NCBI GenBank assembly: GCA_030159075.1
Contig: BROG01000134.1
Location: forward strand, 727,501 to 791,500
Direction: 5' to 3'
DNA: 64,000 bases
DNA from: Atrina japonica
Lineage: Eukaryota > Mollusca > Bivalvia > Pterioida > Pinnidae
This document shows positions 45,555 to 57,344 of this stretch, in pieces. The position numbers and the translations under genes are program-made. Each line of letters starts with the position of its first letter. The stretch's first letter is position 1. The notes beneath the pieces were generated by a model that saw only the letters and a program-made list of their open reading frames with translations, searched no databases and was not told the DNA's origin.

Positions 45555-46496
45555 CAATTGATGCAGGATTATATGTAATAGTATTAGGATTTTTCAATAA
45601 TTTAAAAATGTGTTCACTGTTTTCTAACAATTAAAGAATCCCATGAATTTAATTTTGAAAGTAAGACGTAATCACAGCTGGAAAACATTTCTGATTTTAA
45701 ATAAATCTTTGTTATTCTGCACTGTACTAACGGAGTCATTAGGTAAGAGTATTACGTAGTAACTCTTTCAAAAATCGAATGCATACTGGAATTTCAGATA
45801 ATTAAAATTTCACTTAAAAACCTAACACATCAAATATCTTAAACCTAAAAGTAGTATCCATAATACTTTTGATTAATTTTAAGATCTTTTATCAAACGCT
45901 TAATATATATATATATATAAAGTTAAAGGCCGTTCGTTGTAAGTTGAGATTTTAGATTGTTTGAGTTTTAGATGTTTCAACTTTGAAAAAAAAATATTAA
46001 AGTATGCGATTGGTCAGTAAAACTAAAAATAAATATGGCTTATGCCATGCTCTTTAGACCAATACAAGTGTTTTATTCGGTTGATGGCTAATATGTATGG
46101 GTACAGCAAATGTGACCATTGCTCTGATCACGAGAAATGTATGGCTTGAGCAAAAGGATATAATATATATATTACTGTGTTAATGACATCGGTATTAAAA
46201 ACCCGTAGATGCTAGGTCAGAACTTTGTTATCTGACATCATATATTTATATCGTGGTCTCTACCAAAACATTTAATGTTAGTTTAAAGTGACATTAGCTG
46301 TGTTTTTTTATGTTTTTGTTTCCCTTTTTACAAATAAGATTGATATCGATACACTGGCATACAAACTCTTAAATTCCTATATATTTTGTGAAAATTGCTC
46401 GAGAAAACTAGGTTTGACATTTTTTCAATTGCAATGGATTAACTCAACCTTACTATTTTGTATATGAATACCACACTGGACCTGGACATCTAAGGA
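45553..46496. other. Non-coding stretch
   Basis: A single satellite-like motif (CGAGAAAACTAGGTTTGAC) lies at about 46400-46420. No gene recognised. Confidence 0.4.
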
Positions 46497-46700
46497 GTTT
46501 TATTTTCACTTCTGAAATTTAATTGCAATAATTGAAATATTTTTTGTTTGTTTTCAGTGTACCAAAAATACAACAAATTTGATATTTTGATTTGGTGTTT
46601 TTTTTTATTAAGAAGGTTTATTTCACCGCTGAAATTTAATTGCAAAAAATTGAAATACTTTTTTAAGTGTATCAACAATACACCAAATTTTGATCTTTGA
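46497..46700. repeat. 117-bp tandem duplication, diverged
   Basis: TGAAATTTAATTGCAATAAT plus TGAAATA near 46515 recurs as TGAAATTTAATTGCAAAAAA plus TTGAAATAC near 46633. GTACCAAAAATACAACAAAT matches GTATCAACAATACACCAAAT. Confidence 0.75.
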
Positions 46701-47512
46701 TCAGTACATTTTAGCAAATTCTGTTAAGCAAAAACATCAATGCCACAAAAATAAGAAACAGATCAGGAATAATATTTCTAATTGAAATATTCAAATAATG
46801 GTCGGTATAAAAGTGATTGAAAGTGATTTCTGGATAGAATAAACGAACGCGATGTCGTTGTCTATGTCGTTCTACAACACTGATGACTTGCAGTTAACAA
46901 ACAGTAAATAAGTAGCTTACTTAAACAGATAAATGCATAGACAAATACGCAAAATGCGATGCTATTTTGATCAATATTTCAATCGAATGATCAGAATTAA
47001 TATACTTTACTTGTAATACTTCCGAATCAAACATGAACATTTGTAACAACAAACATTCAAGAAAGGAAAGATTAAAGAAATGAAAGATTCAATGGACGTT
47101 TATTTAGAATTCCATTACATAAAGACTTATTGGTTGAGATAAGATTGAAAACCTGCATTTATCTAACATGATTAAAGTATATTTGAGAAAATCATTTTTT
47201 CTAATTCTATTTATAGATTGTAGAAAACATTATTTAGAGAAATTGTTCAGATAATACCGAAACACACCATATATTAGTAGAACAAATCAGGATCTATATG
47301 TGTCAGTTTACCCTAATGGGTCATCTCTTTAGTGTTTGTATAGTGTAAAAAGATCCGGCTCTGTTTCTGTTATCTCGCAGATAAAAAAATCAAAATTAAA
47401 TACATACGAGCATTACCCAGACTGCACTACCAATTCATTTTATTTTTTCTGTGTTGTATATACATTATTGATAATCAAAATAATATATACACGATTTTAT
47501 TGCATGCTAATT
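46701..47512. other. Non-coding stretch
   Basis: No feature recognised. Confidence 0.35.
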
Positions 47513-47602
47513 TGCGTCCGTGTTTGTCCATTTTTACCGGATTTGTATCTATGTCCAGGACATTCTATTGATTTATACTTTGGTATCTGAAATTTTAATA
47601 TT
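47513..47602 (+). mobile_element. PLE-A 3'-terminal fragment (90 bp)
   Basis: GTCCGTGTTTGTCCATTTTT, CCGGATTTGTATCTATGTCC and the terminus ACTTTGGTATCTGAAATTTT plus AATAT. An extreme 5' truncation of PLE-A. Confidence 0.9.
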
Positions 47603-48244
47603 AAAAACTTCATAAAATCATAATTCATTCTTATTATCTATATACTTCTCTAAAATAATTTCTATGATTAGTTCCATTAATAAACACTAAATATGTTCGG
47701 AATATCATTCAATTTTACCCGTCAATTTTCATTTATCATAACGTATCCCCACATACTGAGCTCGTTTACGTCTGCGTGTTGCCATATTGGCTTTTAAATT
47801 TGTTAAGACTGGTGTGAGCGTACAATTTAAAAGAGATTTATTCTGAAGCGACAAACGATCATTTGCAATGTATCTAACAAGAACTGACAATAAACTTTTA
47901 TGATTAAGTTGGAAATGCAACCGATTTCAAATCCTTGCATTTGGGGCTATACTATAACAGCCAATATCACTGAATAAAACTAATAATGAAATAACCGGTA
48001 TAAGATGACAAAACGAAACTACCGACTGGTTTAGTGTTACACGTCTGTCTGTATAAAATCCAGATACTCATTAATGCCAAAAATGGTACATCAAGGAAAC
48101 ATCATGTGTGTCATAGAAATTGAACATCGGAGAAATGTATAAATATAAGTAAGTAATAATTAAGATTTTATGAAGTTTTGTTTTAAAGCAAATTAGCATG
48201 CAATAAAAATTGTGTCTCTATATTATTATGAAGACCAATAATGA
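47603..48244. other. Non-coding stretch
   Basis: No feature recognised. Confidence 0.35.
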
Positions 48245-48965
48245 TATACAATACAGATAGAACGACAAGAGGTTCATGGGCCTTGACGCTTACATGATTT
48301 GCAGGAGGTAATGTCTGAGATTTTCAGAGGCTTGAGCAGCATAAGTTGTAGGATAATTCGTAGCAAGTTAGAAATCAGTTGCACAAGATGTCTAGATAAA
48401 AAGTTAAATATGAGTAGTGGTAATGTTGGAATATGATCTGTGCAAACAATGATACTTCTTGTTAATGTTACGCCGATCAGAAGGCTTGGTGTCTTTTATG
48501 AAGTTTCAAAAATCTGTAACATTATGGGAAAAGGCCAAATCTCTGCAAAAATGGGTTGCAGACAAGAAATTGTTTACACTGCACATTGTAATGTGATCAA
48601 CACTGAATTACAAACGTTGATAATGTTACCTTTTAAAAAGTGTTAGAAGAAGTTGAATATGTCTCAGCCAATCAGTCGCCACGGCGGCCATCTTGAATTT
48701 TCAAATAGGTAAAAAAAACCACTTTGTCAAGACACCATAAGGAACATGTGTAACAAGTTTGAAGTTAATTGGTTCTTAAGAAAAGGTTGAAAATGTATTG
48801 CCCAATCAGAGGCCAGAGCGGTCATCCTGGATTTTCGGAAAGGTAATGGAAAAAACAACATTTGGTTAGGACATCATAAGGAACATATGTACCAAGTATG
48901 AAATCAATTGGTTCAGCGGTTCTGAAAAGTTTAAGATGTAATATTTTAACGCACGCACGCAATCA
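48245..48965 (+). repeat. Bivalve interspersed repeat with ~138-bp internal units
   Basis: It begins with AAGAGGTTCATGGGCCTTGA and contains CGGCCATCTTGAATTTTC and GCGGTCATCCTGGATTTTC. CATAAGGAACATGTGTAACA and CATAAGGAACATATGTACCA lie 138 bp apart. It ends with TTAACGCACGCACGC. Common bivalve repeat type. Confidence 0.7.
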
Positions 48966-49257
48966 TGTGAGCTAATGAAACAACGAATTTGTAGTGCATA
49001 CTGGGTAATGCTCTTTTGTGTCGAATGCACTCTCAATTCATTTTGATTATTTTATCTGCAAGATAACAAACACATGTTAGAGCCGCGTCATGAATCGTTA
49101 AGACATCGAAAATATAGGAATGTATTTTTCAAAACGAAGATTGGCCCCGTAGTTAGTTAAATCAAACTTTAAATTTTTTAAAATATTTGATTTCGATGTT
49201 AATTTATATTGTGGTGCATTGATTTTGAACAAAACTGACACCAGAGTGTGTTTTCGT

Positions 49258-49445
49258 TTGGTGTTACGTGACACTTATCAGTTTATAATTATATAGTGGT
49301 GGTCAGTTTTTAAGAAGAGAACTTAGGTAAACGTACCTGAGATGAGATTAATGGCCTTCTACAAAGGATTTTTTTCCCCAAAACTTCAACTCAGGTTCCA
49401 GCGGGCTCAAACTTCCGCTTACTAGAGGTGGGAAACTCATGTCTT
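49258..49445 (-). repeat. Very decayed SINE (minus)
   Basis: GTGTTACGTGACACT, TAGTGGTGGTCAGTTTTTAA, GGCCTTCTACAAAGGA, CCAGCGGGCTCAAAC and AGAGGTGGGAAACTC preserve the SINE order at low identity. Confidence 0.6.
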
Positions 49446-49509
49446 TGGTACGAGTTTCACAAGTTGCATGGTATTTGCTAGATCTTGGATTTTTTAAAAA
49501 TTTGTGTTT

Positions 49510-49610
49510 TAATGGTGTTGTACGCCGCACACAAACATTTTTCAGTTATATGTTGGCGGCCAGTTTCCAATGGTGGAGGAGAGAATCCGGTTACATTATA
49601 GCAGGAACGC
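49510..49610 (-). repeat. SINE 3' domain remnant (minus)
   Basis: GTTGTACGCCGCACACAAAC, TTATATGTTGGCGGCCAGTT and GGTGGAGGAGAGAATCCGGT. Confidence 0.7.
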
Positions 49611-50149
49611 CCTCCCTCCCCCGGCATTAGGCAAGTATGTAGATATTTGGAAACACAATATCAGCAAATATATGTACTCCTACACTGATTCTATTTTCTA
49701 CCTGATTAATCTGTGTTACTTACATTATTCTTTATCATCTTTTTTCATTATCACATAAAACGATACTGGTATTAACAAGTTTATTAGTTTGTGTTGTATG
49801 TAACATTGGATTACCTTGATTAGCTTTTGTCATGGTGTGCATATTTCCTAACAGTCCTCTTTCTGTGTTTACTATCGATGAATTTTTCCACAGAAACAGG
49901 TTACGGTAAATGTAAAATATACTACAAAGCATTTTGCGGATTAAATATTTTGCCAAAATACCAAAGTAATAATATTTCAGATACAATATACAAATCTGGT
50001 GAATATTGGAGAAACACGGGGACCACTTGATATAGGTTGAATAAGGTGCTGCACTTTATCTTGTTCTAATACACAAACATACATCTGCATGCACACATAC
50101 CGTTGGAACAGTTTAACACTCATGAAGGTTCATGCTTATATGTTTCATG
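49611..50149. other. Non-coding stretch
   Basis: No feature recognised. Confidence 0.35.
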
Positions 50150-50326
50150 TTTCATTGGACTTGACTGTGGACTCACGGCGGGTGTGACCGGTCGACAGGG
50201 GATGCTTACTCCTCCATGGCACCTGATCCCACCTCTTGGTTTCCAGAGGTCCGTGTTTGTCCATTTTCTATGTCCTGGACATCCTATTGATTTATACTTT
50301 GGTATCTGAAATTTTTATATGATAAA
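50150..50326 (+). mobile_element. PLE-A 3'UTR fragment
   Basis: CATTGGACTTGACTGTGGAC, GCTTACTCCTCCATGGCACC and the terminus GGTATCTGAAATTTTTATAT. A 14-bp piece before CTATGTCCTGG is deleted. Confidence 0.9.
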
Positions 50327-50688
50327 AAATCGCATTTTTATATGTCTTCTATAATGCAACATGTAAATTCAAGACAGCATCTTTTAAGAAATATGAAATA
50401 TAACTTTTAGGAATGTGAGGAGGGCTTCGCGCAGGGCAAATCATCATAGCACTTTAGTGACTTTGCAATTATGCGTGCATAGTGTTTTACAATGTTAGGT
50501 AATATATCAATAACCTTTATACATAATAAGATGATAGCAATGCATTATTTATATAGATAAATGGTTGATTATTTGTATAAACAGTTGATGATTATATAAT
50601 CTAGTATGGAATACAATGCTGGCATGGTAATGTTGTGTTGAACCTAAGTCAGGAAACATCATACACATTTACTTTTTCTGACTGTATC

Positions 50689-50820
50689 CACATTTAATTA
50701 GTAAAATTAAACACATCCATAAATTCGAAATGTACTCTGAAGCACATTTAATTGGTAAAATTAAGCATATTAACACATTCGGAATGTACTCTGAAGCATA
50801 TTTAATTGGTAACATGAAAC
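50689..50820. repeat. 54-bp tandem repeat x 2.4
   Basis: CACATTTAATT(A/G)GTAAAATT recurs at 50689, 50743 and 50797, each copy followed by AAATGTACTCTGAAGCA-like sequence. Confidence 0.85.
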
Positions 50821-51546
50821 ATAGCCATAAAATTTTCATACATCTTGCATCCTCACAGTTTTACTGTAAGATTGTGTGCGTCTCGGATAATGTCAGTCAT
50901 TGTGTGTTAAACATACGACAATTATTTAGAAATCTACCGTTAGGCATACTTGTCCACTGCGTCATTCTATTTACGTATATATCTTATTACTCTTATATAA
51001 CTGGAAAGTATTAAATTCATTATTTCAGGATTACGCCTTTTTCTGTTGTCTCGTCTATATAATGTTTTTCGCCAGAAGATATATTGTATTAACTGTACTA
51101 TTTTCATGACAAAAACATATTTAGTGAGGTTCATTAAAAGATACATCTTGAATTCAATTTCTATTAGTCCAATCTTTAAGTTTTGAAAATAGTTGTTGTA
51201 CACGCCAGCGTTATTTAAGTCAATGTAGGAATTGACAATGTGCTAATTGAATCCAATGAAGATAATTATTTTGTGTAATTGAGAAAATGTTCTCATTGAT
51301 TTTCTTTCGGGTAATTTTGGAAATTCCTAATTCAGTTTCCATTTAACTTTGTATTTTTCGGAACAGCTGATTTTATTTCCAAATGTATCATATAATATTC
51401 GACACATATAACTGTCGTTTGAAAAGATACTTTAAAATATTTGGCAACAATGGCAATAAGTGTGTTTGGACATGTTTTAAAAATCGCTCTCTGTATTTAT
51501 TGATATTAAATTTCAAAATCTCTTCACAACCATTAAATGTTATTTA
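50821..51546. other. Non-coding stretch
   Basis: No feature recognised before the retrozyme array. Confidence 0.35.
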
Positions 51547-52825
51547 AATATTTGGCACTGTTAACAACATTTAAATTCTAAAAATTTTCTAAAGCTAAGA
51601 TAGTCATCAGTCATTTTTACAGTGGTTCCTCTTAGACGGATTTCGGCTATACCTTTAGAGATATCATTTGGCCTTCTATGATACCATTTTATCTTTAGAA
51701 AAAATCACATACTTTTCAAATTGGAGCTCCACTGTTGAAGTCTAATTGACAGAAACGATATCGTCTTGAGCATTGTAACTTTGGTATTATGTTTATAATA
51801 TTTATAACCACTAGGTCGTTGCCACTGCTGGTGGACCGTTTTCCCCGAGGGTATACATAAACCTAGTCCTTGTATTTCGGCAGCTGGTAATATGACACTG
51901 TTAAACCATTTTAAAGTACCTTGTATTTTTTACGGCAGACGGATTTCAGCTAGAGATATTATTTCTTCTATGATATATCTTTAAAGTCAATACTTTTTTG
52001 ACACTGTTGAAACACAGAAACATCGTCTTGAGCAATTCTATGTTTAAATATTTATTTTCGCCACTGCTGGTGGAAGTCCCCGAGGGTATACATAAAAGTA
52101 TTGTATTTCAGCTGTTTTTATACTAAAGTGGTTACTCTTTCGAAAGCTAAGGTCATTTTTTCGGCTTATATACCTTTAGAGATATTATTTGGCCTTGTAT
52201 GATACCATTTTATCTTTAGAAAAAATCACATACTTTTCAAATTGGAGCTCCACTGTTGAAGTCTAATTGACAGAAACGATATCGTCTTGAGCATTGTAAC
52301 TTTGGTATTATGTTTATAATATTTATAACCACTAGGTCGTTGCCACTGCTGGTGGACCGTTTGAGTCCCCGAGGGTATACATAAACCTAGTACCTTGTAT
52401 TTCGGCACCAGCTGTTCATCTTATACTAAAGTAATATTTGACACTGTTAACACCATTTAAATTCTAAAAATTTTCGAAAGCTAAGATAGTCTATACATTT
52501 TTTACAGTAGAAAAAATTACTCTTAGACTGTTGAAGCTAATTGACGGCGATATACCTTTGGTATTATGTTTATAATATTTATAACCACTAGGTCGTTGAC
52601 TGCTGGTACCGTTTAGTTATTTAGTACCTTGTATGATACCTTATACTAAAGTAATATTTGACACTGTTCATTTAAATTTAGAAAAAAATCACAGTGGTTA
52701 CTCTTAGACAGCTTTCGGCTAATTGGATATATTAGGTCAACTTTTCAAATTGATGATGAAGTCTAATTGACAGAAACGATATCGTCTTGAGCATTGTAAC
52801 TTTGGTATTATGTTTATAATATTTA
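51547..52825 (+). mobile_element. Retrozyme array 2 (plus), ribozymes mutated
   Basis: Same ~357-bp family as 8860-9977, here with the ribozyme strand on plus. Hammerhead regions lie at about 51716-51771, 51990-52035, 52210-52292 and 52745-52792. In the two best preserved the core reads CTGTTGA instead of CTGATGA and stem I is mispaired (GCTCCA against TTGAGC). The last has lost the core C (TGATGATGA). All look inactive. The array ends at ATATTTA (52825), 39 nt past the last cleavage position, exactly as in the other array. Units at 51900-52190 and 52440-52740 are shortened by many small deletions (spacings 262, 259 and 500 between cleavage positions). Confidence 0.85.
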
Positions 52826-52939
52826 CAACAGCGTTTCCTTATTAAATAAGATTTTTCCAATTGACTACAATGCAATCAATATATAAGTGTTAGAAAAGCA
52901 TTTTGTTGTATTTATTTTGTTTCCAAATGATCGTCTACA

Positions 52940-54165
52940 ATTATAAGTTAAACTGAAGAAGTACCGATCAATAATCAGAACTCAAGTCCATTATAATAAG
53001 ACGAATTAGATGTGGCCGTGATAAAGAATACTATCTAATATCTCTGAGAGGGGACTTCATAATGTTTAACAAGATCCCCGTATCGACCATAAAACTTCTT
53101 AAACGATGACCCCAAGCGTTCAACAACGTAACCTTGTGTAAGTAGTTTATTGGCTGGTCGTTTAGCTCTCAGAATAAAACATTCATAAGAAGAGTATGTC
53201 CTGGCATAACGTATAAATTGTGAAATGAAAACGCCAAAGGCAGGAGAAGATGGAATATTACCACTTGAAATCGTCTCGTTTGTCATAGAGGGGTGTGTGA
53301 AGTTGACCGTCTTTTCCAATCGACAGGAGTAAATCTAGGTAAGAAGCAGATGTGTTGCTCTCTGTCGTCTCATTGATCTCTAGCTCAACAGGATAAATAT
53401 GGCTAATTCTGACATTCTGAATTATTTATGGACAGAAGAACATCGTCAATATACCTGTAAGTAAAATTGAACCGAGATGCTAACTGTTTGTTTCTTTTGG
53501 AAAGCAGAGACTGTAGAAATTCCGCTTCATACAAATACAAAAATATGTCAGCTCAGACAGGTGCACAATTGGTACGCATTGGAATGCCGACAATCTGTTG
53601 GAAATCATTTTCCACAAAAACCACGAAGATGTTGTCTACTAGAAACCCTAGCATCTTGATAATATCGTCTTTAGTGTACTTGTTATTAAAATCAGTGTTC
53701 CTTGACAAAATAAGGTTCTTCATGACATAACACCAAATATTTATATCTGCGATTTCCATTTTTGTATACAAAAGAGATTTGTATAATAGATGTTGATCTG
53801 GTTTTGAGTTCTAGATGAGGGATTGTTGTGTAAAAGGTCGAAAAATCAAAAGATTTGATGCTTGTATGTTTGAAATTTGGAGATTTTAAATGTTCCAACA
53901 ATTCCTTTGAATTCTTTAGGATCCACATCTGATTAACTTCGCTTCCTGAGTAGGCCGTTATACAGTACCTCTGAAGACCTTATGTAATATGTGTAAGAAG
54001 TTTGGTAAGCAAAATACATAATGCCTTGGAGAAACACTTAGATGATCCCGCAATGAAGCGGTGTTGATAGGGATTTTTGTGCATCTTCGGAATCTAATAA
54101 ACATATGGCAATCGTATAGGTTTTCTGGATAAGCTTTAAGCACGTGTCAAGAACGGATGTATCGC
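52940..54165 (-). mobile_element. PLE-B copy 2, broken (minus)
   Basis: Minus-strand frames keep IGIPMRTNCAP (53570), RYARTYSSYECFILRAKR (53190), KKFYGRYGDLVKH (53090), MWILKNSKELLEHLKSPN (53910) and HKNPYQHRFI-like pieces (54040). The 3' end at 52945-53012 is the PLE-B terminus. Numerous frameshifts and a deleted C-terminal tail. Confidence 0.82.
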
Positions 54166-54279
54166 TAAAATTCCATAATTGCAATGGCAGGTGATAGCAC
54201 TAGTAAAAATCTGTGATTTTTCACCTGGAATTGGTGTCATATCCATATAAATGAACAAAAAAAAAACATTCAGGCGTGT

Positions 54280-54475
54280 AAAAAACATTCCGCAAATTTT
54301 ACGGTCGGTCTCTGAGTGAAATGTAGAGATGCCTCTTTGTTGGCGATGTTGAGACGTCTGTACCAATTGTGACGAGGATTCCTTCCTCACCTGATCCCAT
54401 TTCTTGGTTTCCAGAGGTCCGTTTTGGTCACTTTTACCAGATTTATCCTTGGAGTTTTTATACATCTAAATTCGT
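54280..54475 (+). mobile_element. PLE-A 3'-end fragment with internal deletions
   Basis: CCGCAAATTTTACGGTCGGT, GTTGAGACGTCTGTACCAAT, CACCTGATCCCATTTCTTGG and TTCCAGAGGTCCG appear in PLE-A order with pieces missing between them. Confidence 0.8.
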
Positions 54476-54833
54476 TTTACTCACCAAAACATAAATAAAC
54501 ACTCTAATTACATGTTATATTCTGAGTACCATTGTACATAGCCAGAAAAAAATCAATTTTAAAATATTAGGTAAAACTACTAACTACAGAAAAGTACAAT
54601 CTTAAATCCATTTACGTTTATATGTATTTTAGTGTAGATACCCAATTAAAATGGTTGAACCAAACCCAAAAACTTGTTATTTAGTATGGAGTCTGGATAT
54701 GCATATGTGGGTTTCATTAAATGTATTTAATGTGATATTTTTCTACATATATGTAAATCTTGTCTGATATTTTATTAAAGAAATGCATCGTTATTTTCAA
54801 GAATTTCCAAAGTGTATTTTATATAGCTGATAT
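54476..54833. other. Non-coding stretch
   Basis: No feature recognised. Confidence 0.35.
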
Positions 54834-55184
54834 TTGTTCGTACCATTACCAGAACAAATTACTAGTGTTACAGCAAAATTTAGAATGTCTTCACATAGTT
54901 TAATGATTAAAAAGGACCGTTATATAAACGTACCCAGAGATCAGATATGTTTAAACTGCAATTCTAATGATATTGAAGATGAGTATTACTTTAATTTTGT
55001 GTCCAATGTACAGCGACTTATGCTCTTGGTTTTGTCAAAAGAATTTACTGCAGAAATCCGTCTATGTTTAAATAGGTTCAGTTACTTTTGGCGAATAACA
55101 GGAAAACCTTATGTAACTTATGAAATGTCGTACTCGAGCATTGAAATATTGATCCTCTACTTCAACGTATTATTGGTTAGGTGA
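54834..55184 (+). pseudogene. LINE C-terminal domain relic
   Basis: SSHSLMIKKDRYINVPRDQ, ICLNCNSNDIEDEYYFNF and the following hydrophobic segment resemble the post-RT C-terminal region of bivalve LINE ORF2 proteins: a Cys-x2-Cys knuckle, then an IEDE(F/Y)HF motif. No RT or endonuclease remains. Unit length ~115 codons. A chance match is unlikely because motif order and spacing fit, but the clade cannot be named. Confidence 0.65.
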
Positions 55185-55192
55185 TAACCTAT

Positions 55193-55310
55193 AGCTGTGA
55201 TTTCATATTTGCAGTCGTATATCGGTGATTATGCGTTAGCAGAGCCAATAAAACGGATATTTGCGGCATTATAATCACCGATATACGCTTGTAAATATGA
55301 AGTCACTGCT
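55193..55310. repeat. Inverted repeat, 40-bp arms with 38-bp loop
   Basis: Left arm 55193-55232 and right arm 55271-55310 are complementary at nearly every position (GTCGTATATCGGTGATTAT against ATAATCACCGATATACG). It could be a foldback or MITE relic or an RNA hairpin. No TSD is evident. Confidence 0.85.
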
Positions 55311-55707
55311 AGATTATCCATATTGTAATGTAATTTACCTTTCACTTCGAATTTCTTTATATTATTTGGAGAGTTTCCCCGAAGACGCTAGACAGTCATT
55401 ACGTTATAGACGAGCACTGCACTGCGACATATGGAGCTTTCGCTGTTGAAATATAAGTTCCAAAAGTAAACAACAAACGAAGTTTTAAAAAAAAAAAATG
55501 AACATAGTCTTATATTTGTTCATTTCATATTTAAACAACAACAACTAAAAAGATACGTATAACTGTTAGAAGTTAAAATTGATAATAGAAAGCGCACAAC
55601 ACCCCGGTATGTAGGATGTATTGGACCCGTACATTACAGTCAGCTGTTTTACTTTTAGCCTTTGTTTTGTTTTTACATTGCCTCTGCACGGAAGTAATTG
55701 TTTACTG
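55311..55707. other. Non-coding; 3' side of the recombinase pseudogene
   Basis: No gene recognised. A poly-A run is at about 55484-55498. Confidence 0.4.
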
Positions 55708-56720
55708 TTACATTCGAGATGATGACTTCGAACTGTTTGGGTAAGTAGGAACAGGTACTGAATAGAGATGTGGGTGATATTGTAAGATGTTTGTGGTATT
55801 GATGTGACCGACATTTTGAATTTGATTTGACACCAGTGGCATAGATGTATATGGACGTGGTGGTTCGCTACGCGAAACCAAAACATTACTACTGGGACCT
55901 GTTATACCTTGTATTATTGAAAAGTAGTGACGTTTTCGGTCTTTAGAAGAATCAGTGTTATAACTACGAACACTAGCCTCGTTTTTATGACCAGATATTT
56001 TCATCATTTCGCGGGTTTTATCTCCAGCGTGTGACAAAAGTGTTATTCCTGTAGCACGTACACAGCATGTTGTGTAAATGCGATCCAGGTCAGCATCTTT
56101 GGAGATGTTTTTCATCATGTCATTCAGCATTCTAATGACAATAGGTTTTGATGTGTACCAGATCATGTCATCATTGGCAACTTTCACCCTAGCTTGCTGA
56201 AATAAATATTCAGTAGATGAGTTCTCTTTTTGAAGGTAGTATTTCGATGAGGCCATTTAGACAGCTGTTTGTACCTGTAGCGTACATTCTAGGCGACTGT
56301 TCATAATATGTCTTTAAGATTTTCGCCAGCTTTATTATATGCCATTATATGCCATTTTTACAAATTCTACCCCTCGTTATCTTGTTAAAAAACGAATGAA
56401 TCTTGTTTCAGCTCACAGAAATTTTCAACGCCTAGCAAACTGATGGTTATGTCAAACCAAAATTTCCGCAGCAGTGATTTGGGGTTTTCGACAGATAAAA
56501 CTGTAGATGACCGGAGTTTGTCCATATCCTGTTTAGAAATTGGGTGGTGATGTGTTGTTTTATCATTTTCCCTGGAGGCCCTGATACCAACAAATGTGCT
56601 TTTGCTGTATGAATTTCCATCACTATTTCGAACATCGGCATAAAATTGACGCATACTGTTAAGTTCTTCTGGAGACTTGTTTCTAAGGTTCCATATTTCT
56701 GCTGCTGAGCCATTCTAAAA
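55708..56720 (-). pseudogene. Crypton/DUF3504-type tyrosine recombinase relic
   Basis: Minus strand. The N-terminal part (56654-56385) reads QFYADVRNSDGNSYSKSTFVGIR and KFWFDITISLLGVENFCELK. After a stop and frameshifts (about 56385-56256; VEFVKMAYN and MYATGTNSC appear in other frames) the catalytic half opens at 56256. It has SKPIVIRMLNDMMK, then TCCVRATGITLLSHAG with the recombinase Arg, SGHKNEASVRSYNTD with the His/Lys and the candidate Tyr nucleophile, followed by RKRHYFSII. This is the C-terminal signature of Crypton-derived DUF3504 proteins (KCTD1/QRICH1/ZMYM relatives). About 40 residues after GIRAS are missing, so it is a pseudogene. It is the only DNA-recombinase-type element in the window. 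Confidence 0.78.
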
Positions 56721-56874
56721 GAAAAAATATAGATCAATATTTCCCTACATTTTCCAAGATTTATTTATAGATGTAATGGAATTGATTCAACACGACAATA
56801 AAATTTATAAATCAGCTTCGTTTATTTTAGAAATTGAAATTTTGAACCTCAAGTACAGAATCAAGCACACCCGC

Positions 56875-57335
56875 TTCATAGCTTCATACTTAGACATTTT
56901 ACTTAATATAAACACAGACGGGAAATTAGCAACTACGCTATACGACAAACGCGACGATTTCGGCTTTCCCATCGTAAATTTTCCACATTTAAGTAGTAAT
57001 ATTCCTCAGTCATCCGCATATGGAGTTTATATTTCACAAATGATCCGATATGCCAGGGCGTGTACAACATATGAAAATTTCATATACAGAGGTAAACTAC
57101 TCACTGACAATTTATTGACACAGGGATATCGAAAACCGCGTTTAATGTCAACGTTTCGCAAATTTTATGGTCGGTATAATAGTCTTGTTTGCGATTACTC
57201 TGTTTCACTAAGTGAAATGTTGAGATGCTTTTTCGTTGGCGGTTGTTGAGACGTCTGTTCCAATAATGAAGAGGATACACTCTATGTCCTGGACATTCTA
57301 TTGATTTATACTTTGGTATCCGAGATTTTTTTTAT
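56875..57335 (+). mobile_element. PLE-A copy 4: thumb and 3' end
   Basis: SYLDILLNINTDGK, RYARACTTYENF, LTQGYRKPRLMSTF, KFYGRYNSL, then a shortened 3'UTR ending ACTTTGGTATCCGAGATTTT. A PLE-A 5' end follows ~110 bp later in the same orientation. Confidence 0.88.
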
Positions 57336-57344
57336 ATTTTTATC

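Noticed and set aside
51716..51771. Active hammerhead ribozyme in array 2
   Set aside because: Core is CTGTTGA rather than CTGATGA and stem I is mispaired in both better copies, so I treat them as dead.
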